A stretch of 64,000 nucleotides of DNA from Periplaneta americana. Taxonomy: Eukaryota; Arthropoda; Insecta; Blattodea; Blattidae. The notes beneath the pieces were generated by a model. The model ran no database searches, was not told where the DNA came from, and saw nothing but the letters and a program-made list of their open reading frames with translations. The position numbers were made by a program, and so were the translations under genes. Numbering within the stretch: position 1 is the first letter of the stretch; every line of letters begins with the position of its first letter. Below are positions 42,429 to 54,576 of this stretch, in pieces. The DNA is taken from NCBI RefSeq assembly GCF_040183065.1, contig NC_091120.1, positions 21,485,708 to 21,549,707 on the forward strand, read 5' to 3'.

Positions 42429-42960
42429 TTTTATTTTCGCTGGCAGAGTTAAGGCCATAAAGCCTTCTCTTCCACTCAACCAGCCTTAATCAATACAATA
42501 CATATTTAAATTACGAATATTTACACTACACTTAAAAGGTTCTCCAGCAATATTATTCAGTTAAGTTTTAACGACTAGTAGACTACATATTTATTTAAAT
42601 TAGATAAACCTATAAGGTAAAGTAGTAACTTAATTTGTGAGCTAATTTAACCCAATTAATTATAATTAATTTGAGATTTGAGATAGCTAGTAAAATGATG
42701 AAAATTAATTTAATATAAGCTTATTAAAACTATGTTACAGGGAGAAAAAATATATATAAATCTAAAATATATTTCTATAATGAGAATATTAATGTAATTG
42801 CCATTAGAGGTTTTGTAAATCTATTTAGAGAAATTAATGATAATAATAAGAATGGACAGATGTTAGTTTCATTATAAGTAATAAATATTAATCAGCAATT
42901 AATTTGTTAAGTAAGAATTTATGTAATTTTGACCTAAATGAAGTTATTGTCGAACAACCC
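42428..42960 (-). mobile_element. LINE 3' region with conserved tail hairpin
   Basis: On the minus strand the end GAGTGGAAGAGAAGGCTTTA, TGGCCTTAACTCTGCCAGCG leads into (TTA)n, the same tail as at 6590 and 33223. The 480 bp before it is AT-rich noncoding and is taken as its 3' UTR; the left edge is uncertain. Confidence 0.5.
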
Positions 42961-42964
42961 CTTA

Positions 42965-43992
42965 CATCACTCGGTAACGAGTTCCAATAGAGACTCGAGA
43001 TAGAAACTGGCCTGTAAGGACTCTGCTGTAAGTTTCACTGAGACATATTTTAATTAATCGAACTCGTTCCCTGAGAATATCAAATCCAAGAGGAATATTA
43101 TATAAAACTTCTCTCTTAACAGAGGTATATGCCTTTTGGACATCTATGAATAACTGATGTACTGTACACTTACACTCCCTTTTTTCTCCATTATCTGTCG
43201 AATACAAAAAATCTAATCAATAATCGATCCATTACGCCTAACACCACACTGATGATCGCCAATAATTTCATTTACATAATTATGGAGTTAATCTTCTCAA
43301 AAGAATATTGAACAAAATTTTGTAAGACATCAACAAAAGTGATATTCCTCGAAAGTTACTACTACAGTTAGTCATCCTCCTTCTTAAAAATAGGTACGAT
43401 TAGGGACTCCTTCCATTGTTTTGTACAATTTCCTTTTTCCAAATAGCAAGTACAAGCAAGGCTAAGTGTCGCTAGATAATGCGCTTCCACTCTCTTGTAT
43501 TAATTCTGCTGGAATTTGATCGATACCTGGAGACTTGTACTTTTTCAGATTTTCTATCGCAATTTCGACTTCAGAAAGTGTGGGTTCGAGTATAAATGCT
43601 CAGCAGTTTGTATTTGGATTTCGTCCCGATCATTTCTACTTGGTCTATGTACATTTAGTAATTGTCCAAAATAGTTTTTCCATCTGTTCAGGATTGAATG
43701 AGAGTCTGCAAGCAAGTCACCATTCTCATCCTTAATCACGTTTACCCTTGCCTGATATCCGTTCTTAAATTCATTTATACCCTTAAATAAATCTCGAATG
43801 ATTTTATTCTTACTATTTGTTTCTAGCTAATTCAGTTTTTCCTTCAAGTAATCTCTCTTTTTATTCCTAAGTATACGACTTGCTTCCGGTCATTCATTGA
43901 AATAATTATCTCTATTCGCCTCAACTGGATCCTGCAAGAATTTCAGTTTTGCCTGTTTCGTTCTTTCTACTATCATGGAACAATCTTCATCA
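42965..43992 (-). pseudogene. RTE-type LINE copy 7, linker and RT N-terminal part
   Basis: Minus strand fragments in order: RNKKRDYLKEKLNEL, VIKDENGDLLADSHSILNRW, KNYFGQLLNVHRPS, YKSPGIDQIPAELIQESGS, FRGISLL, then TVHQLFIDVQKAYTSVKREV and [20 protein letters not shown]. This is the segment just upstream of that kept in copies 1 and 2, so together the copies cover most of the ORF. Several stops and frameshifts make it inactive. It is cut at the 5' side by the hAT-type element at 44001. Confidence 0.75.
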
Positions 43993-44000
43993 ATAATAAT

Positions 44001-44716
44001 TAGGGCTAGGATTTTGATGAAATTGCATCTTTTTTCTAGTAAGCCATAAACATAACTGCTTTAGTATGTATATGTTATGTGATAAACTGAGTGTTTTAAG
44101 ACATATTTGTTAGGCTTTTTTTTTTTTTTTCCTTTTTTGCCTGTTTCAACTCATAAGAGCATCTTTTGTTTTATTCGGTCATTTTTAGGCATTTTCATTT
44201 AATTTCGGCCATAAATGCCCATTATTAATATAAAATAATGTTTATTTCCTTTGATATTTTCTTTACATATTTTGTCCATTAATACCCACTAGTTTATACA
44301 ATATTTTAATCGTTTTTCTACACAAATATTTCCACTTTAACGTAGTACACCCCATGTAATGGATCAGTCCAACCATTCCTTCAATATAGACTCCTCTATA
44401 CCTGCTAATTCCGGGTAAGAGTGGCCTTGTGTTGGACTACATGGAAACTACATCAGGTAAAATAATTAGTTAAAGTGTACCGCTTAGAAAAAATTATGTG
44501 AAATTAAATAAGCTTAAATGTTGGTACTAGAATTTAATTTAATTACTAGTCTAAATATTAAGTAGCACAAAGCTCCTTCTCCTACTAAGCCAATTTTAGA
44601 ATGTAAGATCAACTTTTAGGGCATTTTTAAGGGCATTTTTTTAGATTTTTAGGTCATAAATGCATTGTTTTTGGGACTTTTTTTATGATTTATAGGTCAT
44701 CAAAATCCTAGCCCTA
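44001..44716. mobile_element. Non-autonomous DNA element, probably hAT
   Basis: TAGGGCTAGGATTTTGATGA at 44001-44020 is inverted at 44697-44716. The interior has many GGCATTTTT/AAATGCC motifs, suggestive of subterminal binding sites. Flanks ATAATAAT and ATGATTAT match at six of eight positions, acceptable for an old 8-bp hAT duplication. No transposase frame. Confidence 0.65.
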
Positions 44717-45306
44717 ATGATTATGATCGTATCGATGATAACGTTGATGATAACGGCGACACCACATTATCATCGTCGTGATAATTTGATGGCGGTGGCG
44801 GTGTGGTGGCGGTGACGCTATTATGATGCTCTTTGTGGTGATTAGCTACAAAATAGACTTGTGGTAGCTTTGTTGCGGTCCCACGAATGTAAACAGCGCA
44901 GCGGGCCACGTGAGGGCTCCTACAGTTTTCGCCTCATCGCTTCTGCAGGCCGTGGAGGGGATATGCCCCTTGCGAACTGGTAACAGCAGAGCTGCACAAA
45001 GCGGCGAGCTGCGACTGTGCTTTTATCTGATGTGCCCACGTGGATGAGCCACACCTGTGTTTACCCCCAGGCTGGTTCACCTGTAAGAGTTCGGCACCCA
45101 CAATCGCTACCAATTGAAGCGATGTGTTTGCACGTATGCTTATTGCCCAAATGGCAGGAACAATCAGGGCGACGATGCAAGGGTAAGAAGAAACCTTTCA
45201 CTCATCGTGGCTTCCTGATACAAAAGCAGGACAATACAGCCTACCCCATTCTGTATTTACTGCAATTTTTTACTGTAACGTACGATGACCATAAGCTTTA
45301 AACATA
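44717..45306. other. Unassigned, GC-richer at 44740-45200
   Basis: Starts with GATGAT/GGCGGT-type trinucleotide-like sequence. A 94-codon frame (45017-45301) is unrecognised. Confidence 0.3.
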
Positions 45307-45559
45307 TGAAGAGTCCACTGCAAGAATGATGGATGAAGTCATTTGGAATACATTTTTTCAGGAGAAGCAATTGAAAGTTTGAAATACTTGGCGCTCAAAG
45401 CTTAACTGTGATTTTCCGATCATTACTGGACAATGACTATCAGTGTTAATGTCATATAACTCCCTATGTACATTCTATATGTCTTAAGCTATGCATTGAC
45501 AGTCTTGGTTCATTTTCGACAAGAAAGTGACATCCATCATTCTTGCAGTGGACTCTTCA
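45307..45559. mobile_element. MITE, 253 bp, perfect 29-bp TIRs, TA target
   Basis: TGAAGAGTCCACTGCAAGAA at 45307 and its continuation to 45335 are exactly inverted at 45531-45559. TA on both sides (45305-45306, 45560-45561) fits Tc1/mariner-type insertion. No ORF. Confidence 0.8.
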
Positions 45560-45698
45560 TACATAAATGTAGGCCTATAGGAAAGTCAATATATAGCACA
45601 ATATAGAAACCAGGCTTGACTGAATACAAGTTTTAACTGGTACAAGTAGACTGCGCATGTTTATGCAAAATAAAGCCAGGTTTAGTTTGTTTTACGTA

Positions 45699-45935
45699 TG
45701 AGCCGTTCAGAGCAGAAGTGGTGTAAGTCAAAAATGGGTAAAGAGGGTTAAAGTAAACATTCTGTAAAATACAGCGCAAAGTAGCAATTAATATTCAATT
45801 TATTTAAACTATTAGTAAACAGTGGATAGCAAGATGGCTATATTAATTGCTACTTTGCGTTGTATTTTACAGAATTTTTACTTTAATCATCATTTCCAAA
45901 TTTTTACTTACACCACTTTTGCTCTGAACGGCTCA
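45699..45935. mobile_element. MITE, 237 bp, long TIRs, TA target
   Basis: TGAGCCGTTCAGAGC at the left and its inverse at the right continue as an imperfect 95-bp inverted repeat (AGTGGTGTAAGT, TTCTGTAAAATACA, CGCAAAGTAGCAATTAATAT). TA flanks it at 45697-45698 and 45936-45937. It seems to sit in an older sequence rich in AAATGC motifs. Confidence 0.8.
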
Positions 45936-46330
45936 TATTATGCCGTTTTTTTGACATAAATGCATATTTTATTTAATTTTACGTATTTAAGAGCATATAT
46001 TGGACATTTTTGTCATTTATCAAAGTTTATCTTCAAATCCTTATGTGTAAGTTTTTTTATTATATTAACAGTTTTAGTATTAATTTTCGATAACATTGAT
46101 TATCCATTTTATTAAAATAAACGCTATTATCTTCCTTCTTTTGTGATTGTTTTCGTAGGAGATAAATGTATTAGTGTAAACAGTCGATAACTTTCAATAT
46201 CGATTTTCCTTCCTTCTTTTATGGATATGTTTACTGAAGATAAATGTATTAATGTAAACTAGCGATATCAATTTCACCTTTCTTCTTTTGTGAACATGTT
46301 CAGTGAAGATAAATGTATTATTGTAAACTA

Positions 46331-46900
46331 AGTTCAGCAAGCTCAGCATACAAGATCCCAATGCAAGCGAATGGAAATAGTGGACATCAGATAGGAGCAA
46401 TTCCGAAGCGGGTGAAGAAACTAAGATCTAAATCGAGGCTGACTAGAAGTAGAATAACGCAAGTAGGAGATAGTTCAGGAACCAGTGATGAAGGAAGAGA
46501 GGAAAACAAGGTGAAAAAACAGTATGACTTAAGTAAATGGTGTGGAAGGGAAATAAATCTTGAAAAAAGAAACTAAGACGTAAAAAGTAGCAATGTGGAA
46601 AAGGGAGTAGTGAAAAGTGCAAATAATTAGAGATGCAGAGAGAGGGGGGGAGGGGTTACAGTATTTTTGGTATAATAATGGGTTAGGAGTAAAGTAGAGG
46701 AAGAATTGATGAAAGACAAGAAAATACTAGTGGAAGAATTGCAATAATAAATTAAAAATAAGTAATGTCTCAATTGACTTGTACGAGAGGCGTGTAAAAC
46801 GGGGAGACGGCACTGTATACTAATAATGTGAAGTGCCGCCTCACCGTAAGGTATATTGCTTAAAGACAAATAGGGCGTATATACATTCATACATTCATTC
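46331..46900 (+). mobile_element. Family X retroposon, full length, 14-bp target duplication
   Basis: ATTATTGTAAACTA at 46317-46330 is repeated at 46901-46914, and removing the insert restores the satellite unit. The 570-bp element starts AGTTCAGCAAGCTCAGC, has a short ORF, a purine-rich middle, the box GGCACTGTATAC, then TGAAGTGCCGCCTCACCG and a (CATT)-type tail. The long target duplication and simple-repeat tail indicate LINE-mediated retroposition. No tRNA-like head or B box is seen, so it is not an ordinary SINE. Confidence 0.75.
46361..46576 (+). CDS. Small basic ORF of family X
   Basis: 71 codons starting 30 bp inside the element (ATG in CCAATGCAAG). Composition: Lys/Arg/Ser-rich first half (KRVKKLRSKSRLTRSR), acidic middle (SDEGREEN), then KKQYDLSKWCGREINLEK. 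The paired copy at 18305-18490 ends in a similar motif. It could be a residue of a LINE ORF1 end, a retroposed host exon or a small RNA-binding peptide; no choice is supported. Confidence 0.4.
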   Translation: MQANGNSGHQIGAIPKRVKKLRSKSRLTRSRITQVGDSSGTSDEGREENKVKKQYDLSKWCGREINLEKRN

Positions 46901-46956
46901 ATTATTGTAAACTATCGATAACCTTCAATATCAATTTCACTTTCCTTTTGTGAATA

Positions 46957-47224
46957 GGCCTATGTTTTTTAGTGATTTATTTTACGGCGCTTTATCAACA
47001 TCTATGGTTATCTAGCGTCTGAATAATATGAAGGTGATCATGCCAACGAAATGAGTCCAGGGTCCAGCGCCGAAAGTTACCCAGCATTTGCTGGTAATGG
47101 GTTGAGGGAAAACTCCGGAAAAAAAACCTCAACCAGGTAACTGTAACTTGTCCCAACCAGGATTTGAATCCGGGCCCGCTCGTTTACCGTCAGGCATGCT
47201 AATCGTCACTTCACAGCGGTGGAC
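46957..47224 (-). mobile_element. SINE, subfamily A, nested in the satellite
   Basis: TGTGAATA, part of the satellite unit, occurs at 46949-46956 and 47225-47232 on either side. The minus strand has a head with GGATTCAAATCCTGG (decayed B box), the subfamily A body and the end TTGATAAAGCGCCGTAAAAT. Confidence 0.8.
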
Positions 47225-48470
47225 TGTGAATATGTTCAGTGAAGATAAATGTATTAGTGTAAACTGTCGGTAACTTTCAAACTCGATTTCACCTTCCTTC
47301 TTTTGTGAATACGTTCACTGAAGATAAATATAGCCCTATTATTGAAAACTATCGATAACCTTCAATATCGATTTCACCTTCCTTCTTTTGTGACTACGTT
47401 CACTGAAAATAAATGTAACCCTATTATTGAAAACTATCGATAATCTTCAATATCGATTTCACCTTCCTTCTTTTGTAATAGGCTTCTCTGAAGATAAATG
47501 TAGCCCTATTATTGAAAACTATCGATAACCTTCAATATCGATTTCACCTTCCTTCTTTTGTAATAGGTTCCCTGAAGATAAATGTAGCCCTATTACTGAA
47601 AACTATCGATAACCTTCAATATCGATTTCACCTTCCTTCTTTTGTAATAGGTTCACTGAAGATAAATATAGCCCTATTATTCAAAACTATCGATAACCTT
47701 CAATATCGATTGCACCTTCCTTCCTTTGTGAATACGTTCACTGATGATAAATGTAGCCCTATTATTGAAAACTATCGATAACCTTCAATATCGATTTCAC
47801 CTTCCTTCTTTTGTGAATACGTTCACTGAAGATAAATATAGCCCTATTATTGAAAACTATCGATAACCTTCAATATGGAGTTCATCTTCCTTCTTTTGTG
47901 AACACGTTCACTGAAGATAAATGTAGCCCTATTATTGAAAACTATCGATAACCTTCAATATGGATTTCACCTTCCTTCTTTTGTGAATACGTTCACTGGA
48001 GATAAATATAGCCCTATTATTTAAAACTATCGATAACCTTGAATATCGATTTCACCTTCCTTCTTTTGTGATTACGTTCACTGAAGATAAATGTAGCCCT
48101 ATCATTGAAAACTATCGATAACCTTCAATATCGATTTCACCTTCGTTCTTTTGTGAATACGTTCACTGAAGATAAATGTAGCCCTATTATTGAAAACTAT
48201 CAATAACCTTCAAAATCGATTTCACCTTCCTTCTTTTCTGAATATGTTCACTGAAAATAAATATGTTATTGTAAACTACGTTATTTATAATGTTCAATAT
48301 TGATTTTATTAGACATAGATATTATTATAATTCCTTCTTATGTGGATATTTTCATGGAAGATAAATGTAAGTATTAGTGTAACTGTAAACTATCGATAAC
48401 ATTCAATATAGATTTTATTAAATAGAAATGCTATTAACTTAGTTTTCTCTATGAAATTTTCATAGAAGGT

Positions 48471-49240
48471 AACTATTTAATCTTAACTGTCACTAACGAT
48501 CATTGTTGATTTTTAGCAAACAGAAAAGTAATTGTATATTTCTTTGTGGTCAGTTTCATAGAACATAAATGTATCACTAACATCCAATTGAAGATTCAAT
48601 GGTCACACCGCCACCCCGTGTTATATGACACCAAGACGCGGGATTCCCCCTCCACACCCAACTATGCATCCTTAAGTCACGTGAAGAACGGAAGTGACGT
48701 TGTTTTTCCACACCAGTGGACTACCCGAGTACTAACAGGATCAAACTCGACTTTGCCCGCCTCCTACTAGGGGAGGGGGCGCAGCGAAGGGGGTGAAGGA
48801 CCAGTGGTAAGGTATCATGGGGTCCATCAGTCCACTACGTATCACAGTTAATGGGAGTGGAGCCATTAAGAATGGAACATGTGTGACGTGAGGTTAGAGT
48901 GACGAAACTATGTGCGTCCAATAATCTGGCGAAAATGTCGGTGGCAAGAGCGAAGAGCTGCCGCGGACGTCGAAGTGACAAAGGTAAGAAGACTGCCCAC
49001 AGCTCCGGAATACATCCTGCGCTTTGTTACGTGTGCCAGAGTTGTAAGCTGGTGTCAGATTCTTCACACACATCCTCCTACGTATTGTAAGTATCGTTTC
49101 TAGCTATCAAACCAGAAGCTCCGCGTTCGGTTACCGGCAGGGAAGTGGGAATTTTCCTCTCTCTTTCACAGACACTTGGTGAGTGTCCTCTGTCTTGTGT
49201 GTGCTGTGTTATCTACAGCGGAGGTTTTGCGTCATTCATA
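48471..49240. other. Unassigned, with a candidate first exon
   Basis: 48600-49000 is GC-richer. ATG at 48935 opens MSVARAKSCRGRRSDK and ends in AAAG/GTAAGA at 48983-48989, a good donor. A first coding exon is possible, but without a downstream exon this stays a guess. Confidence 0.25.
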
Positions 49241-50636
49241 GGGTAGAGTAGCATAAATCGCACCGCTTCCTAAATCACACCTCTGCTGGTTTAAAACAAA
49301 TTACTGTAGTAGTGTTGCATCTAGTGATATTGTTACAATCTACCATATGAACTTCCACCATGTCACTTCATTTCTGCCACTTCTTTGTGTCAGCAGCGTG
49401 GTGATTGTGTATCTAATATAATCGCTCAGGTGGATGTATATTTAGCTAACATTTTGTAACTAAATAACGGATTTGTATGCAAAGGAATCCATAATCTTAA
49501 GATATTATTCGTTTAAAGAGATATTAAAGAACATTTAACTTAGTAGGATTTTCGAACATGTGGTGATTATAGGCAAGAATGAAGGAAATAATAACTTGTG
49601 ATGTAGTTTCTCAATTCGCACCACTTTGTAGGTGCCTAATTCACACCGGAGCGATATGAGCAACTGTAGCAATTCTAACCGTACAAAAGAAGGCCCCAAA
49701 AATTTTAACTGAACGAGGAATGCATCAGGTGGGTGCAATATCAAGTGGTGAAAAGGGCGTTAATACAACAAGTGTGTGTTGTACAAGCGCACCAGGTATT
49801 TTGTGCCACATGTGATAATTTTTAAACGTCAAACAGTGCATCCTTGATTATCAGCTGGTGCTCCTCCAGGATCGTTATTTGTTTGCTCTGAGTCAGGTTA
49901 CATCAACAGTGAACTATTTGTCGAATAGCTCAAACATTTTATTTGTCACTCAGATCTGCCATAGAAAAAAGTGCTGCTTCTGTATGTCCACCTATACGAA
50001 CCATTCCAAAAATTTAGAAGCTAGATTATCTCGGGAAAATGGTGTGCTCCTTTTTCAGCTTCCTCGTCATAATACTCAGAGGCCCAGCCTTTAGATGTTT
50101 CTATCTTCAAATCATTTCAGACAGCTATATCATGAAGCAGTTCTTAGGTGGTTTCGAGGTAAACGTGGGAGAAAAGGTGACGCAGTTTACAGTCTGAACT
50201 GCCTGGTGAAGCACATGGCAAATGTGTAACAATAAAAAACGCATTCAGAAAGTTTAAATGCTACGTAATTTGTTACTCTCTTCCATTAATCCCAATAAAC
50301 TTGTAATTTTCATTTATTTCATTATTCATTCAAATACTCTTCAATATGTTCAATATTAAAAGCTTTCCTTCATCCTGTTCCCTGCAGATAAAGAGGTGTG
50401 ATTTAAGAAACCGCAGGTGCTATTTAGGAAACTAGTTGCCTAAATGGCACCTCTGACATGTGTTTCGAAAATGTCATTTTAATTTAAAAATATTAAATCA
50501 AATTGAAGGATTCTTTTTTACATGAAAGGTAAATGTTCTGGGAATGTATCTCTGTAAAGGAATGTAGAAAATAAAAACTGTATTGTTCAATAAAAATTAT
50601 AAATCCTAAAGTGGTGCGATATAGGCAACCTTATCC
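49241..50636 (+). pseudogene. pogo/Tigger-like DNA transposon, dead
   Basis: Ends GGGTAGAGTAGCATAAATCG and (inverted) GGATAAGGTTGCCTATATCG share ATCGCACC and are flanked by TA (49239-49240, 50637-50638). Repeats of AGGTGTGATTTA/TAGGTGC type near both ends look like transposase sites. 49930-50230 encodes HSKNLEARLSRENGVLLFQL-type sequence followed, past a stop and a shift, by YHEAVLRWFRGKRGRKGDAV, matching the 'H..N.E.i.lArenGV.LlclPpH..H.lQPLD' part of DDE_1 transposases. Several stops; inactive. Confidence 0.65.
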
Positions 50637-50721
50637 TATTATCGAATCTCTTCATTTGTGAATGTTCAATGTCGATACAAAATTCTCATGGAATGGATGA
50701 AGTGGTGGAATCTTTGAAGGT

Positions 50722-50830
<109 letters not shown>

Positions 50831-51210
50831 TGTATTTCTAATGGCAGGTACAGTGATATTAATCACTGACCATTTAAAATCATAATCATTAACGATCTTG
50901 GATCAGGCCTTCTGGCCTGTTCCGCTTCGGGTTGAAAGCTGGTCTCTCCACCGCTTTCTTGTTTGTCCAAGATCTCTCTTTTCACAAGGACTGTAGTTCA
51001 TAGGATATGGAATTACCTATGTTGACAATGTTAATTTATATCTTACATAAGGAACTTTTTCTCGAAAATCGTTCAAGCTAGGCAGCCTACCTAGCTGATT
51101 CTTTTGCAGTTCATGGACACATAACTTGACTTAATTCTGAAACAGTAGTTTAATGTTATTTAATTTATTTCCTTACTGAGAAGTGATATTTTACTCATTC
51201 GTAGGCTGTA

Positions 51211-51880
51211 ATTCTGTGGCCGGGAGGAAAAAGGTCTTAAGTCAATTTTTTGTGAAATGAGATTATTATATATTCTGAAAGCGGAAACAATTCTCTACAA
51301 TCTGGTAAAACGGTTAAAGTCAAATATGACTCCTGACAGGATTTATAGAGCGATACCAAATGTCCTAAGTACTTTTTGAATCGAGCACACAGAATAAAGG
51401 ACTTAAGTATATTTAATATTTTATTCCTTACAAACATCACATGTTTACTTTCCACACTTCCCTTTAAAAAGGTCTAACTTGTATTTTAGCCATTTTATCA
51501 CATACTGATGCCCTGTCCTTTTAAAACTTTAAGCATCAGGTAAACAGTCCTATAATTGTTTAAGACCCATTTTGCATTCCTAATAATTTACATTTCTCAT
51601 TTATTTTGACATGAAAAAGGTCTTATGTTTAATAGTCCCTTCTATTCAGTTTGGCTTCTAGTCTTAAAAGGGCTTAAGTGCGGATATTTTTGGAAATAAT
51701 CAAGAAAATCGTTAAATGAGCAACATGATCTATTTTAGAAGAAATATAAACAAATAATATCTAGGAAAAACCTCTTAATTAAAAAAAACTCTATAATTGA
51801 CACCAATTTCAATCTTTCTACTGCTTTCCTGAAAAGTATAAAATGTTTACTTAAGACCTTTCTCCTTCCGGCCACAGAAT
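51211..51880. mobile_element. TIR element, 670 bp, 31-bp ends
   Basis: ATTCTGTGGCCGG-AGGA-AAAGGTCTTAAGT at 51211-51241 is inverted at 51850-51880 with few mismatches. The interior repeats AAAGGTCTTA-like motifs (about 51469, 51617, 51667). No transposase. Confidence 0.75.
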
Positions 51881-52649
51881 TTTTTCCACGATTTTCAGTA
51901 CATTGGGCCTACCTATTGTAACATCTCCAAAATATAACAAATTTCAAGACATTGTTTCAGCACATGTAGGGTAAATCATGAGAGACTATGGTCTTAATGC
52001 TTTAGAGATCCGTTAATGCGTAACAAATATTTTCACTATGTACTGTACTCACAACTGTAACTCCTTAAATACGGAAGCAACAGGCCATTCTTGTCTTCAG
52101 CTGCTCAGTAGAATGAACTTTCATAAATTGGCAAACAAAAATAGAAATATAATTATGCATTTTAATAATAATTTTAGATGAAACATAGGGATCTGAGAAA
52201 AAAATTGAGGGAAAAAAATATTTTTTGTTTCTAGTTTTATATGAAGTCTTACTAATTTTTAATAAATATATTAGAGCCTACATATCACGTGCATCATTCC
52301 CTGACAAATTGACTCTTAAAATAATGAATATGAACAAAATCCGCCCAATGCTGACAAACCAATTTTTTCAGTATGAGTAATGTCGAAAATGCCGCGAAAA
52401 TCTTGTAATCGACTTTTTGTAGCATTAAAATAGGCCTACATTATCTTCCGTACTTCGTGTAGTAAGAAATTAAAAAAAAAGTTTTCTTAAGTGTATGTGT
52501 AGTCTGAAATTTCGTTCACATCCGACACATCTCTGACATTGGAGAATCTAATTTCATGAAACAGTAACTAATCATCTTTATGTTTCATGATGGAAATGCT
52601 TTTTAAGAATTTGATAAGCCATAACCTCTATTCCGGAATCACATAGCCC
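51881..52649. other. Unassigned AT-rich sequence
   Basis: No gene or repeat identified. Confidence 0.35.
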
Positions 52650-53628
52650 ATTGGCGACTTTATCTCTTCAAAATATGTGACTGGTTCTCAGTCAATAAAT
52701 TAGTATTAAATTGTAACAAAACTAACATAATTCAATTTAAATCCTGTCCAAATTCAACGTCGCAAATTTCTAGCGCAATAATTAACAATAGATCCCTATT
52801 AGAAACAACAACAACCAAATTTCTTGGCTTAAAAATCGATAATGTGTTAAATTGGAAAAATCATATTAAAGAAATTACCCCCAAACTAAATTCAGCTTGT
52901 TTTGCTATTAGATCTATGCAAAAGATAGTAAATATCAATACCTTAAAAACAATATACTTTGCATACTTCCACTCGGTAATGAGTTTTGGAATAATATTCT
53001 GGGCAAATTCCACAGATAGTAACAATATATTTCTATTACAAAAAAGAGTAATTAGAATAATAGTAGGCGCCAAATCTAGGGAATCGTGTAGGACTATTTT
53101 CAAAAAATTACAAATAATGCCCATGGCTTGTCAGTATATCTTTTCATTAATAGTCTTCCTCGTATGTAATCGTGAAAACTTTGTAACTAATTCAACAGTT
53201 CATAGCATAAATACACGTCAAAAAATGACTTTCATACTCCATCGGCAAGTCTATCGTGCTATCAAAAAGGAGTGCGTTATATGGCAGTAAAAATTTTTAA
53301 TACCCTCCCTATCGATATAAAAAATGAAACTCAAAACATAAAATTATTTAGGGCCAAATTAAAGAAGTACCTAATTTCTCACGCCTTCTATTCTGTAGGT
53401 GAATTCATGACATTCAATAACACTTCATGAAACTGATACTAAAACTATGTGTTGCACTAGTTGACTATATTGTAAATCTCGTCTGTATATATTTCATCTA
53501 GACTGTGACTATAAATTAAGATTTTATAATAGTATTAAGTTTTTTGACTTGTTCCATATTCTAGCTGTAAGCATGTATGAATACCATGGAATGTTAATAA
53601 ATACAATACAATACAATACAATACAATC
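52650..53628 (+). pseudogene. LINE RT C-terminal part (CR1/L2/Jockey-like)
   Basis: In order: LSLQNM then (after a one-base shift) DWFSVNKLVLNCNKTNIIQF, TKFLGLKIDNVLNWKNHIKE, LNSACFAIRSMQKIV, FAYFHSVMSFGIIFWANSTD, LQKRVIRIIVGAKSRESCR, then after another shift FNTLPIDIKNETQNIKLF. This is the thumb and C-terminus after the catalytic YADD, which is missing. The 3' UTR ends in an AATAC x5 tail (53600-53627). Only two frameshifts in about 260 codons: a relatively young dead copy. Confidence 0.8.
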
Positions 53629-54049
53629 CCTTGAATGAATCTTGTGCTCGTGTTTCAGGATTGGTCTATGATACCTTGCAACGTCAAGGTTCTGTTTGCA
53701 TAGGCATATTCTTCGGACAACGTTACTTCTTACCAAGAACATAATCTATTTTTGCCGCTTATCTAATAATTTGATATAATACTTCAATGGTTGTGCAGCT
53801 TTTGGAAAACGCCGCCGAAACTTTCGTAAACACAATATATATAATTATTAACTTTTAGAGTAGATAGATCCACGTTTGAAGAATATATTATGTTTTTCGA
53901 GGAAATTCTGAAGGTATAAGCCAACTTTACTTCGTAATTATTACAAATGGTTGACCATTGATTCCGAATTGTATTCTAAATAATTTCTCCATACATACAG
54001 TGTTTAAATTAATAGCTTTCCATCTTTATTCAACGACAAATGAGGTTTT
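53629..54049. other. Unassigned sequence
   Basis: Nothing recognisable. Confidence 0.35.
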
Positions 54050-54576
54050 TTATCAACAGTAATCTCACTAGACGTTTTGATTTATCTAGAGAAAATCAAA
54101 ACTCGAGTGGGATTTAATTGACTATTACACGATTAGAAGAAAGTATATAAAGATTAGAAGTAACGAAGTACTCCAATACAATAAAATATTAATTGACAAA
54201 CGAAAATACAACTGTCTTCAAATGTATTATTGTACCATCTCAACATTACAAATATTACGCTAGATGCATGCTAGATGGCAGTAGTGAGTAATGCCTTCTC
54301 GTCGAGAAGTTCTCGATCTATTATACACGATGGCAATGTTACTAGTCAAGAAGGCTCTGTTGATTCAGTTTCATTTTTAACAACATTCCACTTCAATTAT
54401 CCGAATCCCAGTAATCAGCGTCACTTGACAGATGATTTTCAATAAATCTTAATATTAAACAATCTCTGATACGTGAATATCCATAATATCATATAGCAGA
54501 AGCTATAACATAACCTAACTAATATACACAAGTGTTAGAAAAGTTTTAATTGACGACGATGACAAAAAAAATAAAC

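Larger units (their letters stand above)
46132..48470 (+). repeat. 85-bp satellite with TATCGATA in most units
   Basis: Unit: CCTTCCTTCTTTTGTGAATA, CGTTCACTGAAGATAAATGT, AGCCCTATTATTGAAAACTA, TCGATAACCTTCAATATCGA, TTTCA. Successive ATCGATA sites lie at 47351, 47435, 47521, 47605, 47689, 47774, 47859, 47944, 48029 and 48114, a spacing of 84-86 bp. TATCGATA occurs 12 times in the array and a second ATATCGAT follows 10 bp after most of them. Outer units (46132-46330 and 48200-48470) are more diverged, as expected of an array homogenised at its centre. Two insertions interrupt it (46331-46900, 46957-47224). Confidence 0.9.

Noticed and set aside
47512..47781. 89-codon repeated protein in the satellite
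   Set aside because: Some units are 84 bp (a multiple of three), so a frame stays open over three units only; 85-bp units break it.
46132..48470. CRISPR-like array
   Set aside because: The units are contiguous 85-bp satellite copies without unique spacers, in a eukaryotic transposon setting.
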